From positions 62,001 to 126,000 of the forward strand of contig JAHCAG010000002.1 in assembly GCA_019635015.1 (NCBI GenBank): a stretch of DNA of 64,000 bases, written 5' to 3'. This DNA comes from Burkholderiales bacterium (GTDB lineage: Bacteria; Pseudomonadota; Gammaproteobacteria; Burkholderiales; SG8-41). The translations under genes and the position numbers were made by a program. Of this stretch, positions 15,658 to 25,203 are shown piece after piece (positions within the stretch are counted from its first letter, which is position 1; each line of letters begins with the position of its first letter). Under the pieces are notes generated by a model that saw nothing but the letters and a program-made list of their open reading frames with translations, ran no database searches and was not told where the DNA came from.

Positions 15658-17163
15658 TCAGGCGTGCACATGCCGCGCCTGGCGCAGCTTGCCGCGCGCG
15701 GCGGATTGCGGTTCGGGGCGCGTGCCCTTCGCCATGAACGGCAGTTTGCCCTTGGCGCCGCCGGCTTCGAAGTCGGCGGCCACCGCAGCCGCCACCGTCA
15801 CCGCATCCATGCCCTGCGCGCAGAGGAAATCATGCAGGCAGCCGCAAAGTTTTTCCAGCGCGAACTCGTGGGTCTTGCCGGTGCTGGCGTAGATCCAGTC
15901 GGCAAAGGCCATGAAACGGCGGAAGGGCGCATCGCCCAGCAGCAGCGGCAGCGTGCGCGGGAAACGGCCGGAATTGCCGACGAGATCCCAGTAACGCGCG
16001 AAACGCACGATGCGCTGGAGTTCGCCGAAATCGAGCGCATCGGTGGCAAGCACGGTATACGGCGCATCCGGACTGTAACGCATGGCATGGGTTGCGGTGT
16101 GGCGGTCGATCGGCGCACCACGCAGGCGCTTGAGAATGCCGACCTGGATTTCATGCGGCTTCAGCGCATGCAGGCGGTCGAAGCCGCGGCCGAAAGTCTC
16201 GAGATCCTCGCCCGGCAGGCCGGCGATCAGGTCGACGTGCAGCAGTGCCAGCGATTCCTCGCGCAGCCAGCGCAGGTTGGCCTCGGCGGCAGCGTTGTCC
16301 TGCCGGCGCGAGATCCGCGCCTGCACTTCGGCATCCCAGGTCTGGATGCCGACCTCGAAATGCAGCACCCCCGGCGGGAAACGCAGGATCGCCGCCTTCA
16401 GCTTCTCCGGCAGGTGGTCGGGGATCAGTTCGAAGTGCACGAACAGGTCGTCCGACAGCCGTTCGAGAAAGAATTCAAGAATGGCGAGGCTGGCGGCGAT
16501 CTTCAGATTGAAGGTGCGGTCGACGAAACGGAAATGCCGCACGCCGCGGTCATACAGGGACTTGAGCGCCGCGAGAAAACGTTCCTGCTCGAAGGGCCAG
16601 GCGGTCTTGTCCAGCGCCGACAGGCAGAACTCGCATTTGAAGGGACAGCCGCGCGAGGCTTCGACATAGATGAAGCGGCGCGCGATGTCCTCGTCCGTGT
16701 ACTCGGCATAGGGCAGCGCGATGTCGGCGAGCGGCGGCTGCAGGCCGGCATGGATTTTTTCCGCCGGTGGCTGGCCAGCGAGAATGTCAGCACAGAGTTT
16801 CGGGAAAGTCACGTCACCCCAGCCGGTGACCACGTAGTCGGCGAGCGCACAGATGCGCTGCTCCGCGGTTTCGTGGCTGACCTCGGGACCGCCGACGACC
16901 ACGATCACTTGCGGCGCGACGCGCTTGAGGATGGCCACCACCCGCGTCGTGTCCTCGACATTCCAGATGTAGACGCCGAAGCCGATGATGCGCGGGGCGT
17001 CGGCGAGCAGGCGCTCGGCGATGTCGGCCGGGCGGTCGCCGAGCACGAATTCGCGGATGCGGCTTTCCTCGCGCAGCGCGCCCAGGTTCGCGCGCAGGCA
17101 GCGCAGGCCGAGCGCGGCGTGGACATGGCGGGCGTTGATGGTGGCGAGGGTGATGCCGGACAT
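15658..17163 (-). CDS. B12-binding-domain radical SAM protein
   Basis: 501 aa from the ATG at 17,161-17,163. The N-terminal half is a cobalamin-binding Rossmann-like domain (ITLATINARHVHAALGLRCL; GFGVYIWNVEDTTRV; VVVGGPEVSHE). The radical SAM half starts VEASRGCPFKCEFCLSALD, giving CxxxCxxC for the 4Fe-4S cluster, and continues HFEVGIQTWD and DLIAGLPGED. A C-terminal DUF4080-like region follows. Members of this group are methyltransferases or related enzymes of mostly unknown substrate. The gene is divergent from the 17,252 operon and stands alone. Confidence 0.87.
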   Translation of the reverse strand: MSGITLATINARHVHAALGLRCLRANLGALREESRIREFVLGDRPADIAERLLADAPRIIGFGVYIWNVEDTTRVVAILKRVAPQVIVVVGGPEVSHETAEQRICALADYVVTGWGDVTFPKLCADILAGQPPAEKIHAGLQPPLADIALPYAEYTDEDIARRFIYVEASRGCPFKCEFCLSALDKTAWPFEQERFLAALKSLYDRGVRHFRFVDRTFNLKIAASLAILEFFLERLSDDLFVHFELIPDHLPEKLKAAILRFPPGVLHFEVGIQTWDAEVQARISRRQDNAAAEANLRWLREESLALLHVDLIAGLPGEDLETFGRGFDRLHALKPHEIQVGILKRLRGAPIDRHTATHAMRYSPDAPYTVLATDALDFGELQRIVRFARYWDLVGNSGRFPRTLPLLLGDAPFRRFMAFADWIYASTGKTHEFALEKLCGCLHDFLCAQGMDAVTVAAAVAADFEAGGAKGKLPFMAKGTRPEPQSAARGKLRQARHVHA

Positions 17164-17251
17164 GGCCGCATTATCGCATTGCAGATGACCGCCCCCGGGC
17201 GTTTTTGATACCCTAGTGCCCTCCCTCTTTTTCTTCCCGGAAAGCATTGTC

Positions 17252-17629
17252 ATGGCACAACGACCCGACCAGGGCGCCCCCGATTCGAAGATGGACGCCA
17301 CATCCCTGTATCGCGAGGACATCGTCACCGACCGCAAGGTCGGCACCATCCGCCGCATGACGCCGCTGAAAATCGACGGCAGCGACGACGCCGCGCGGCC
17401 GACGCTTTATGTCGGCGAAGCGCAGATCATGACCAACGCCGGTCCGCTGCCGATCAATTTCGAAATTGAAGCGGCAACCCTCGGCGAGGCCGTCGAGAAA
17501 TTCGGCGATGCCGCCAAGGAGGCCGTCGAGCGCACCGTGCGCGAACTGCAGGAACTGCGCCGCCAGCAGGCCTCGTCGATTGTGGTACCGGGCATGGGTG
17601 GCCCCGGCAGCAAGATCCAGATGCCGTGA
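17252..17629 (+). CDS. Conserved small cytoplasmic protein of unknown function
   Basis: 125 aa from the ATG at 17,252, the first with a plausible ribosome binding site (CGGAAAGCA). The protein is acidic-basic and soluble, with KVGTIRRMTPLKIDGS, LPINFEIEAATLGEAVEKFG and a C-terminal helix with VRELQELRRQQASS. I recognise the pattern as widespread in betaproteobacteria but know no function. Its stop overlaps the GTG start of the Nudix gene, so translation is coupled. Confidence 0.7.
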   Translation: MAQRPDQGAPDSKMDATSLYREDIVTDRKVGTIRRMTPLKIDGSDDAARPTLYVGEAQIMTNAGPLPINFEIEAATLGEAVEKFGDAAKEAVERTVRELQELRRQQASSIVVPGMGGPGSKIQMP

Positions 17630-18054
17630 CCGTCACTCCCGCGACGGTTGTCCGCTCCGCCGGCGTCGTCATCGCGCGGCGCCGCGGCAGCTGGCGGCTG
17701 CTGGTGCTGCGCGCCGCCCGCAACTGGGATTTCCCCAAGGGCCTGATCGGCGAAGGCGAGGACGCGCTGGAAACCGCGCGCCGCGAAGCCACCGAGGAAA
17801 CCGGCATTTCCGACCTGACCTTTGATGCCGCGGAATCGCACAAGGAAACCATCGCCTACGGCACCGGTGAAGTCGCGCGTTACTACCTCGCCATCACCAA
17901 CACTGAAGAGGTCACGCTGCCGATCGCGCATGAACTCGGGCGCCCCGCCCACGATGAATGGCGCTGGGTGACTTTCGACGAAGCCGAGGACGTGCTGCCG
18001 CCGCGGCTGACCGCCGTGCTGGAATGGGTGCGCGACACGCTGGAGCCGCGCTGA
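17626..18054 (+). CDS. Nudix hydrolase
   Basis: 142 aa from the GTG at 17,626, which overlaps the previous stop by four bases (GTGA). The complete Nudix box GX5EX7REUXEEXGU lies at residues 39-61 (Gly39, Glu45, Arg53-Glu54, Glu57-Glu58, Gly60), preceded by WDFPKG, a common feature of the diadenosine polyphosphate and mutT-like branch. The enzyme should hydrolyse a nucleoside diphosphate linked to another moiety using magnesium. The exact substrate is not predictable. Confidence 0.9.
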   Translation: MTVTPATVVRSAGVVIARRRGSWRLLVLRAARNWDFPKGLIGEGEDALETARREATEETGISDLTFDAAESHKETIAYGTGEVARYYLAITNTEEVTLPIAHELGRPAHDEWRWVTFDEAEDVLPPRLTAVLEWVRDTLEPR

Positions 18055-18069
18055 GCGGCTGACAAGGAG

Positions 18070-18684
18070 ATGCGCCGGGGCGACCACCGCGTCTGTTTTG
18101 TCGGCGACTCCTTTGTTCTGGGCACCGGCGACACGGCCGGCGGCGGCTGGGTCCGCCGCGTTGCCGCAGCCGCCGTCACCACCGGTTACGACATCACCGC
18201 CTACAATCTCGGCATCCGCCGCGACACCAGCGCCGACATCGCGGCGCGCTGGCAGGCGGAATGCGACGCGCGGCTGCGCGCCGAGTGTTCGCCCTGCCTG
18301 GTGTTTTCCTTCGGCGCCAACGACATGACCGCCGACGGCGACTCCCTCCGGGTGCCGATGCCGGCGAGCCTCGAAAACTTCCGCAGCATCCTGACCGAAG
18401 CCCGCGCACGCTGCCCGCTGCTGGTCATCGGTCCGCTACCGGTCGGCGAGGCCGCGCAGGACACACGCATCATCGCGCTGTGCACGACCTATGCCCTGCT
18501 CGCCGCCGAACTGGGCGTGCCCTACCTGCCGCTGGCGGAACAGCTCGTCAACGATCCCGCGTGGAAACGCGCGGTGACCGCCGGCGACGGCACACATCCT
18601 GACGGCAGCGGTTATGCGCGGGTCGCGGAACGCGTGCTGCAATGGCCGGCGTGGTGGTTCGGGGATTCAGCGACCGGCACTTGA
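18070..18684 (+). CDS. SGNH/GDSL-type esterase
   Basis: 204 aa. All four blocks of the SGNH fold are visible: block I FVGDSFVLGTG with nucleophile Ser14, block II NLGIRRDTS (Gly48), block III FGANDM (Asn84), and block V DGTHPDGSGY with Asp173 and His176. No signal peptide, so a cytoplasmic esterase acting on small acyl esters or acylated metabolites. It is the third gene of a tight plus-strand unit, 15 bases after the Nudix gene. Confidence 0.88.
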   Translation: MRRGDHRVCFVGDSFVLGTGDTAGGGWVRRVAAAAVTTGYDITAYNLGIRRDTSADIAARWQAECDARLRAECSPCLVFSFGANDMTADGDSLRVPMPASLENFRSILTEARARCPLLVIGPLPVGEAAQDTRIIALCTTYALLAAELGVPYLPLAEQLVNDPAWKRAVTAGDGTHPDGSGYARVAERVLQWPAWWFGDSATGT

Positions 18685-18711
18685 CAGGCCGGATTCGGGC
18701 CGCGCCGCGGC

Positions 18712-19632
18712 CTACCTGCCGATAGCGCCCAGCACCGTTTTCCTGTCCAGGCTTCCAGAGATGGCCTGCAGCAGATCATAGGCATAACCCCGCAGATATC
18801 GCCCTTTTCTCAAGATCACCGACGTCATGGATGAGGGAAATTCGTGCGCATTCGGAACAATCCTGATCCCGCTGTCCGTCCCAGGATCCACTGCGACCGT
18901 CTGGATCACGGCGACCCCGAGCCCAGCCGCGACATAGGCTTTGATCACGCCCGCATCCGTGGCCTTCATCGCAATTTTCGGCTGCAGATTGTGCTTGCGG
19001 AATTCACGCAGAGTCACACGGCCGCCATTGCTGCTTTCGTGGTAGACCACGAGCGGAAACCGGGCGATGTCCCTGATGCCGGGCTTGCGCATGGCAAGTA
19101 GCGGATGCCCAAGCGGCGCGATGACACAATGCTCTATGTCGTAGGCGTCCAAGGCCACGACGTTGTCCGGCAGCTTGCCGGGTATCGCGGCGATGCCCAG
19201 ATCCATCCTGCCTTCGGATACCCAGTTAATGATTTCCGTCGTGCTGCCCTGGACGAAATGCAGACTGACCCCAGGATGTTCACGCGCGAATTCCTGGATC
19301 GTGCTCAGCAACGCATACCTCGCCTGCTGATGGGTGGTCGCGACGTTCAGCTGCCCATGATCCCGGGTGTTCCGGTCGGAGGCGACGTCCCTCATTTCCC
19401 GGACGATGCTCATGATCATGCGCGCTTGCTGGACAACCGTTTCGCCTTCTTCGGTTATGCCGGAGATCCGGTGCCCCTTGCGCACGAGGATGTCGACGGC
19501 AAGTTCCTCCTCCAGTTGCCTGATGATCCTGCTGATGCCCGGTTGCGACACATGAAGCGCCTCGGCAGCACGCGAAATGCTGAGATTCGAATCAACGACT
19601 TCGCACAGATACCTGAGTTGTTGAAGCGTCAT
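18712..19632 (-). CDS. LysR-family regulator, CysB/Cbl type
   Basis: 306 aa. N-terminal winged helix: MTLQQLRYLCEVVDSNLSIS, AAEALHVSQPGISRIIRQLE. This DNA-binding domain and the effector region (TTHQQARYALLSTIQEF, GSTTEIINWVSEGRMDLGI) match the CysB/Cbl branch, whose classical ligands are sulfur compounds, although many members regulate carboxylate catabolism. It diverges from a Bug gene across an AT-rich region of about 220 bases, so it very likely regulates the Bug gene and perhaps the PrpD and SDR genes beyond. Confidence 0.88.
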   Translation of the reverse strand: MTLQQLRYLCEVVDSNLSISRAAEALHVSQPGISRIIRQLEEELAVDILVRKGHRISGITEEGETVVQQARMIMSIVREMRDVASDRNTRDHGQLNVATTHQQARYALLSTIQEFAREHPGVSLHFVQGSTTEIINWVSEGRMDLGIAAIPGKLPDNVVALDAYDIEHCVIAPLGHPLLAMRKPGIRDIARFPLVVYHESSNGGRVTLREFRKHNLQPKIAMKATDAGVIKAYVAAGLGVAVIQTVAVDPGTDSGIRIVPNAHEFPSSMTSVILRKGRYLRGYAYDLLQAISGSLDRKTVLGAIGR

Positions 19633-19855
19633 GTTTTTTAAATACTTTTTATGTTATGTGGAAATACGAAAAAAATATTATGTGATATTAAAGTACATGC
19701 GTAAAGTGACTGTCAGGTAGTCGCGCGAGCCGCCGACCGCCCTCACAGAAAAACCAAATAACCACAAACGCAGCGTCATTGAGGAATGTAACAGCACAGT
19801 CGCCCCTCAATGGGATTGGCCGCCGGCGTTGAATTGTCTCGGGAAGGAGGAACAA
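19633..19855. promoter_or_regulatory. Divergent LysR/Bug control region
   Basis: AT-rich compared with the window. Contains the partial direct repeat TTATGTGGAAATA (19,654-) and TTATGTGATATTA (19,678-), which could be LysR-binding half sites. ATGTTATGT at 19,651-19,659 recurs at 21,785-21,793 in front of the PrpD gene. AAGGAGG at 19,844-19,850 fixes the TTG start of the Bug gene. Confidence 0.4.
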
Positions 19856-20809
19856 TTGAAATCCAGCATCCTTGCAGTCGCGCTCGTGTTTGCCACGCTG
19901 GCACCTCAAACTTTCGCTCAGAACTATCCGACCAAACCCCTGCGCATGGTAGTTCCCTTTGCGCCCGGCGGCCCAACCGATCTCCTAGCGCGCCTCGTTG
20001 CGCAAAAGCTGGGGGAAAACCTTGGTCAGCAGGTCATCGTGGACAATCGCGGGGGCGCGGGCGGCACCATCGGTAGCGAGAACGTGGCACGGGCAAACCC
20101 CGACGGCTACACCATGCTGCTGGGGCACATCGGCATATTTGCTGTCAATCCGACGCTATATCCGAAGCTCGCGTACGACGTACAGAAGGATTTTGCACCC
20201 GTCTCCCTAGTGGCGGACATCCCATACGGCATGGTCACGCATCCCGCGCTGCCCGCGCAAACCGTTACGGAACTGATAAAACTCGCGCGCAGCAGCCCCA
20301 AGCAACTGCTCTACGGCTCGGGCGGCAGCGGCGGTGCCTCGCATCTCGCAGGCGCCTACTTTGGGATGCTAGCGAAAATTGACATCACGCACGTGGCCTA
20401 CAAGGGTGCGGGACCGGCACTGGTGGACCTGCTCGCGGGTGAAACGTCCATGATGATCACAGGGCTCACCCCGCTGATGCCCCATATATCCGCAGGCAGG
20501 CTGCGGCTACTGGCCATCGGCAACCAAAAACGCCTGACGATCCTGCCCAAGGTGCCGACGATAGGCGAATCCCTGAAAGGTTACGAGGTCACCCAGTGGT
20601 ACGGCATCGCGGTTCCGGCACAAACCCCTAACGAAATCATCGCCAGGCTGAACAAGGGCATCACGACTTTGATGGCGGAAAACGATGTTAGGGAAAAACT
20701 TTCCGCCGGAGGCGCCGATCCCCTCACCAGCACGCCCGAAGCGTTCGGCAAATTCATCCGGACTGAAATCGCCCGCTGGGCGCCTGTCGTGAGGGCCGTC
20801 AGTAAATAG
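19856..20809 (+). CDS. Bug-family tripartite tricarboxylate transporter binding protein
   Basis: 317 aa from a TTG at 19,856-19,858, chosen because AAGGAGG lies five bases upstream and the frame then begins with a signal peptide (KSSILAVALVFATLAPQTFA). An upstream ATG at 19,829 has no ribosome binding site and would prepend nine residues. Core Bug segments: RMVVPFAPGGPTDLLAR, VIVDNRGGAGGTIG, HVAYKGAGPALVDLLAGE. Periplasmic carboxylate binder. Divergent from a LysR gene and close to SDR and PrpD genes, without TctA or TctB homologs. Confidence 0.92.
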   Translation: MKSSILAVALVFATLAPQTFAQNYPTKPLRMVVPFAPGGPTDLLARLVAQKLGENLGQQVIVDNRGGAGGTIGSENVARANPDGYTMLLGHIGIFAVNPTLYPKLAYDVQKDFAPVSLVADIPYGMVTHPALPAQTVTELIKLARSSPKQLLYGSGGSGGASHLAGAYFGMLAKIDITHVAYKGAGPALVDLLAGETSMMITGLTPLMPHISAGRLRLLAIGNQKRLTILPKVPTIGESLKGYEVTQWYGIAVPAQTPNEIIARLNKGITTLMAENDVREKLSAGGADPLTSTPEAFGKFIRTEIARWAPVVRAVSK

Positions 20810-20866
20810 GTTCCGCGATGAACACGGCCGGCGGCGGGAGGACGTGGATTCCTCCCGCTGAACCGG

Positions 20867-21664
20867 CTAGTCCGTGCTGATCTTCAAATATGACGACCGG
20901 CCGCCGTCAGCGGCGATCGTCGTGCCGGTGATCATCCGCGACTCATCGGAGGCCAGGAAAACCGCTATGGATGCGATATCGTCCGGCTCCCCGACCGAAA
21001 AAGGATAAAGCTTCTGCTTCAAAATCCGCGCGCGCATCGCCGGCGAAGGATCTTTCGCGAGGATGCCATTACCTGTCTCCCAGCGCTGGATCGACCTTTC
21101 CGTCCGCACAATGGCCGGAGCGATCGCGTTCACCCTGATGCCATGATCGACGTACTGTGCGGCGAGCGTCTTGGTAAACGAAACGATTCCGCCCTTTGCC
21201 GCGGCATAAGCCGGCTTTTCCGAACCGATCATCCCGAGGTGCGATGCGAAATTGATGATGGAACCGCCGCCGGCCTTAATCAGATGCGGGATGCCGTAGC
21301 GGCAGCTCAGGAACGGATGCAGGAGATTAAGCGCGATCGTTTGATGCCATATCTCCAGCTTCATTTCGTGAACCGGCACGTCTTCCTGCAAGGAACCACC
21401 GGCACAGTTCATCAGCACATCCAGTTTCCCGAACCTATCGACACCTGCGGAAATGGCGTACCTGACGCTCTCTTCGCTCGTCACGTCCGTTTCGACGAAC
21501 AAGGAATGCTCACCGATTTCACGTTCGGCCTGGCTACCGGCCTCGCGGCTGATCTCCGCGATGATGACCTTGGCGCCTTCGCGCACGAACGCCTTTGCGG
21601 TGGCCTTGGCAATGCCCGCCCCGGCCCCCGTCAGGAATGCAACCCTGCCTTCCAGTCTGCCCAA
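20867..21664 (-). CDS. SDR-family oxidoreductase
   Basis: 265 aa from a TTG at 21,662-21,664, preferred because AAGGAG precedes it by five bases and MGRLEGRVAFLTG is a normal SDR start; an ATG 16 codons upstream is the alternative. Cofactor motif TGAGAGIAKA, structural NCAGG, catalytic Ser in NFASHLG and YAAAK (Tyr-x3-Lys) are all present, as is the C-terminal TGTTIAADGG. A classical NAD(P)-dependent dehydrogenase of about 250 aa. It converges on the Bug gene and diverges from the PrpD gene, which suggests a shared carboxylate or hydroxyacid pathway. Confidence 0.88.
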   Translation of the reverse strand: MGRLEGRVAFLTGAGAGIAKATAKAFVREGAKVIIAEISREAGSQAEREIGEHSLFVETDVTSEESVRYAISAGVDRFGKLDVLMNCAGGSLQEDVPVHEMKLEIWHQTIALNLLHPFLSCRYGIPHLIKAGGGSIINFASHLGMIGSEKPAYAAAKGGIVSFTKTLAAQYVDHGIRVNAIAPAIVRTERSIQRWETGNGILAKDPSPAMRARILKQKLYPFSVGEPDDIASIAVFLASDESRMITGTTIAADGGRSSYLKISTD

Positions 21665-21863
21665 TTTATGCTCCTTCACTAATGTCAAATCATGTCGAAT
21701 ACGAAACCGCAAGTGCCGACGAAGTGTATAGAAGGCACCCTAATGAAGTAAACGCGATATTCGATCATATTCACATACCCATAATGTTATGTCATGCGGC
21801 AGTACGGGCCAGTCATGCACAACCATCCACTGCACAACAACATAAAACCTGGAGAAACATGCA

Positions 21864-23300
21864 ATGAGCGCAGTCTCTAACGTCAGACCGGCACCGGACG
21901 CAATCCTGACGGACATCGCGGATTACGTGATCGACCACAGAATCGACAACTCCGCCGCGTATCAGACGGCACGCTACTGCTTCAACGACGCGCTGGGATG
22001 CGCCTTTGAAGCGCTGGAGTATCCGGAGTGCACGCGCTTTCTGGGACCTGTAGTCCCGGAAACATCGACAAGGCTGGGTGCCAGGGTGCCCGGGACAAAT
22101 CTCGAACTCGATCCGGCAAGCGCGGCGTTCAATCTCGGCACCATGATCCGCTGGCTGGATTCGAACGACTGCTTTCTTGCCGCGGAGCGCGGCCACCCAT
22201 CCGACAATCTGGGTGCAATCCTGACAACCGCGGACTTCCTGAGCCGCAGGCGTTCAGCAGCCGGCAAGCCGCCGCTGACCATGCGCGAAGTGCTTGTGGC
22301 GCAAATTAAGGCTTACGAAATCCAAGGTGGAATCGGCATAGAAAACAGCTTCACGCGCATCGGCTGCGACCATGCCGCGCTGATCCGCGTGGCCTCCGCG
22401 GCGGTCATCTCGCACATGCTCGGCGGCAACCGGGAACAGATCATCGGCGCCGTTTCGAACGCGTGGGCGGACGGTCTGACACTGAAGGCGTACCGCCAGG
22501 CTCCCAACGTCGGCTCGAGAAAGAACTGGGCAGGCGGCGACGCGACCAGCCGGGGCGTCCAACTGGCCCTCCTCGCCATGAAAGGCGACATCACCATCCC
22601 GTCGGTCATGACGGCGAGGAAATTCGGTTTCTACGAAGCCCTGTACAAGGGACAAACCTTCACCTTCCAGCGACCGTACGGCTCGTATGTCATGGAGAAC
22701 ATCCTGTTCAAGTTCGTTCCGGCGGACATGCTGACCCAGACCGCGGTCGAATGCGCACTGAAGCTGCACCCGCTCGTGAAAGACCGGATCGCCGCCATTG
22801 AAGGCATCATAATCCGCAGCCAAGAAGCGATGATCGGCATCAACGACAAGACCGGCCCCCTGCACAATCCGGCGGACCGCGATCATTGCGCGCAGTACGT
22901 CGTCGCCGTCGCATTGCTGTTTGGCCGTCTCATCTCTCCGGATCTAGAGGATGAATTCGCCTCCAATCCGGAGATCGACCAACTCAGGGAAAAAATCCGG
23001 ATCGCGGAGGAACCACGGTACAGCAGGGATTTCTACGATCCGGAAAAACGCTCTTCGGCAAACGCATTAGAGATCAAGTTCCGTGACGGTGGCGAAAACC
23101 TGTCGATTGAAATCGAATACCCGCTCGGGCATCCGCGCCGGCGCGCGGAATGCCTGCCGGTGATCGAGGAAAAATTCCGCACCAACCTGGCGCGCCGGTT
23201 CAGCCGGGAGCGCGTGGAAAACATCCTGCAACTCTGCAACAACCACGAGCTATTCGAAAAGACCCCTGTAAACAGCTTCATGGATCTTCTCGTCATGTAG
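21864..23300 (+). CDS. 2-methylcitrate dehydratase-like PrpD protein
   Basis: 478 aa, the length of true PrpD. The segments NDCFLAAERGHPSDNLGAIL, IENSFTRIGCDHAALIRVAS, ATSRGVQLALLAMKGD and HNPADRDHCAQYVVAVALL match the PrpD subgroup closely, more so than the shorter MmgE/PrpD protein at 8,127. PrpD dehydrates 2-methylcitrate to cis-methylaconitate in propionate breakdown, without an iron-sulfur cluster. No prpB, prpC or acnM lies beside it, so the physiological substrate may be another tricarboxylate. Ribosome binding site GGAGAAACA. Confidence 0.82.
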   Translation: MSAVSNVRPAPDAILTDIADYVIDHRIDNSAAYQTARYCFNDALGCAFEALEYPECTRFLGPVVPETSTRLGARVPGTNLELDPASAAFNLGTMIRWLDSNDCFLAAERGHPSDNLGAILTTADFLSRRRSAAGKPPLTMREVLVAQIKAYEIQGGIGIENSFTRIGCDHAALIRVASAAVISHMLGGNREQIIGAVSNAWADGLTLKAYRQAPNVGSRKNWAGGDATSRGVQLALLAMKGDITIPSVMTARKFGFYEALYKGQTFTFQRPYGSYVMENILFKFVPADMLTQTAVECALKLHPLVKDRIAAIEGIIIRSQEAMIGINDKTGPLHNPADRDHCAQYVVAVALLFGRLISPDLEDEFASNPEIDQLREKIRIAEEPRYSRDFYDPEKRSSANALEIKFRDGGENLSIEIEYPLGHPRRRAECLPVIEEKFRTNLARRFSRERVENILQLCNNHELFEKTPVNSFMDLLVM

Positions 23301-23390
23301 CCGCCTCACCCGGTCCGTTTCCCGGACCGGGCAATGCCACGGAAACGCCGAAACGAAACTGCGGCCAGCGTGGTGGCTCTGTTGCCGCTT

Positions 23391-25115
23391 CTAGCGCCCC
23401 CGCTTCGGCGGAATGACCGGCAGCATCAGGTACGAGGGCGTCTTGCCGCCGGCGTGGATGGTGTTGGTCGCGCCAGCATTGTAGTCGCCGTGGTAATGGG
23501 TGTACGGCGCACTGCCTTGGCCGTCACGCGGCTGGATATCGACGCGCAGCCGGTGACCCTTCTTGAACACCATGCTGGTCGGCCATACTTCGACGCGGCA
23601 TTCGACGACCTCACCCTTCTTCAGCCACTGGCGCTCGTCGTGGGCATGGAAGGGCCGGTACGGCAGCGACTTCTCCGAATCGAGCTTGCGGTGGGATGCG
23701 CGCAGCCAGCCCTTGGTCACGCAGGGCACGGGCTGGCTGTGCTGGCCGACCTCGCAGACATCATGGCCGTCGGGATCGATGTTGCGGATGGTGACAAAAA
23801 TGTCCATGTCTTCCGAGGTGCTCGACACCCAGAGATTCGCGACGAGGGGGCCGGTGATCTCGGTGTCTTCCGCCATCGGCGGCGTCACGAAGGACACGCC
23901 GGTGCGGCCGGTATTGCCGTGTGTGGTTGACAGCGAGGAGCCGCCGGCGACACCGGCGCTGGTCACGCCGCTCGGCGTGTACGACAGTTTTGCCGAAACC
24001 TTGGGCGCCGATTTTGCGAGCAGCCCCTCCACGTCATCAGGACCGCCCGGCGTTTTACGCTCCGGCTTCAGGTACAGTTTCGTCCACTTCGTGCGCTTCA
24101 GCGGCCATTCGTTCTCGAAACGGAAGGCATAGGGCTTCTTGCTGCCGCCCGTGCGGATCTCGAGCTTGACCGGAGGCTCGTTCATGATGCCGGTGTCGAT
24201 GCCCTTCAGCCAGTAGTCGAACCAGCGCAACTGGTCCATGCGCCCTTCCTCGGCATGGAAGGGATGGAAATGGCTGCCGGTGTGGATGCGCAGCTTCTTG
24301 TGTTTCGACGCCGCATTCATGAAGCCTTCGGTGTTGCCACGCAGGTGCATCGAGAATCCGCCCCAGTTGCCGACGCTGTACAGCGGCACCTTGATTTTGT
24401 CCCACTGCGCGCTGTTCATGCGCCAGTAATCCGAATCGAGGTCGTTGCGCATGAACTGCCACATCATGTCGTTGTGGAAGGCATCGGGGTTGTAGCTGCG
24501 CGGCTTGCCCAGCAACTGGTGCGCGGTGTGGGTGAGCCACCAGTTGCCGATGAAACCCAGCGCAAAAATGCCGCCGTGATAGGCCTGGTCGCGGTACTGG
24601 TCGGCGCGCCCCTCCCAGGGCATGATCGCCTTCAGCGACGGCGGCTGCTGGTTGGCGGCCCGCCACTGCGACGAGGCATGGTATGAAATGCCGAGCATCC
24701 CGACGCTGCCCGAACACCAGTCGCGTTTGGCGATCCATTCGATTGCATCATGGGTATCGAGCCCTTCCTGGAAGGAACTCGGGTCCGACTTGCCCGGCGA
24801 CTTCCCTGAGCCGCGCATGTCCACGCGCACGCAGGCATAACCCCGCGGACACCACCATTCGGGATTGGCTGTCTCCCAGTTCATGTAGGGATTGGCCTTT
24901 TCCTCCAGGTCCGCCGGCGGTATCCACAGCTTGTCCTTCTGGTACGGCCCGGCATTGAGGATCACCGGCACCTTCTCGCGGAAATTCGGACGGAATACAT
25001 CGGCGTAGATGATCGAGCCGTCGCGCAGCGGGATCTGCACGTCTTTCTCGACAATGATCCTGCATTTCTTCGGCTTCGACACCTTGCGGGACTGGCTGGC
25101 GGCTCTGGCATTCAT
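23391..25115 (-). CDS. CocE/NonD family hydrolase
   Basis: 574 aa. The N-terminal alpha/beta-hydrolase domain has DVQIPLRDGSIIYADVFRP, YACVRVDMRGSGKSPG, and the nucleophile elbow GMLGISYHASSQW (Gly-x-Ser-x-His). The C-terminal jelly-roll domain contains LYLKPERKTPGGP and PLVANLWVSSTSEDMDIFV, as in X-Pro dipeptidyl-peptidase and cocaine esterase relatives. No signal peptide. The enzyme should cleave an ester or amide; substrate unknown. A LysR gene diverges from it, its probable regulator. Confidence 0.88.
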   Translation of the reverse strand: MNARAASQSRKVSKPKKCRIIVEKDVQIPLRDGSIIYADVFRPNFREKVPVILNAGPYQKDKLWIPPADLEEKANPYMNWETANPEWWCPRGYACVRVDMRGSGKSPGKSDPSSFQEGLDTHDAIEWIAKRDWCSGSVGMLGISYHASSQWRAANQQPPSLKAIMPWEGRADQYRDQAYHGGIFALGFIGNWWLTHTAHQLLGKPRSYNPDAFHNDMMWQFMRNDLDSDYWRMNSAQWDKIKVPLYSVGNWGGFSMHLRGNTEGFMNAASKHKKLRIHTGSHFHPFHAEEGRMDQLRWFDYWLKGIDTGIMNEPPVKLEIRTGGSKKPYAFRFENEWPLKRTKWTKLYLKPERKTPGGPDDVEGLLAKSAPKVSAKLSYTPSGVTSAGVAGGSSLSTTHGNTGRTGVSFVTPPMAEDTEITGPLVANLWVSSTSEDMDIFVTIRNIDPDGHDVCEVGQHSQPVPCVTKGWLRASHRKLDSEKSLPYRPFHAHDERQWLKKGEVVECRVEVWPTSMVFKKGHRLRVDIQPRDGQGSAPYTHYHGDYNAGATNTIHAGGKTPSYLMLPVIPPKRGR

Positions 25116-25203
25116 GGTTTTCTCCTCTGGCGGGGTGCCGGCGCGGCGGCGCGGCAGGCGCCATGATTCTGGGCGCGCTGTTATGATCGGTCCATATTGG
25201 CAA

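Noticed and set aside
15145..17208. 687-codon plus-strand open frame
   Set aside because: Antisense to the B12-binding radical SAM gene and DUF2237 gene, which have clear motifs; the frame crosses an intergenic repeat and has no ribosome binding site or family.
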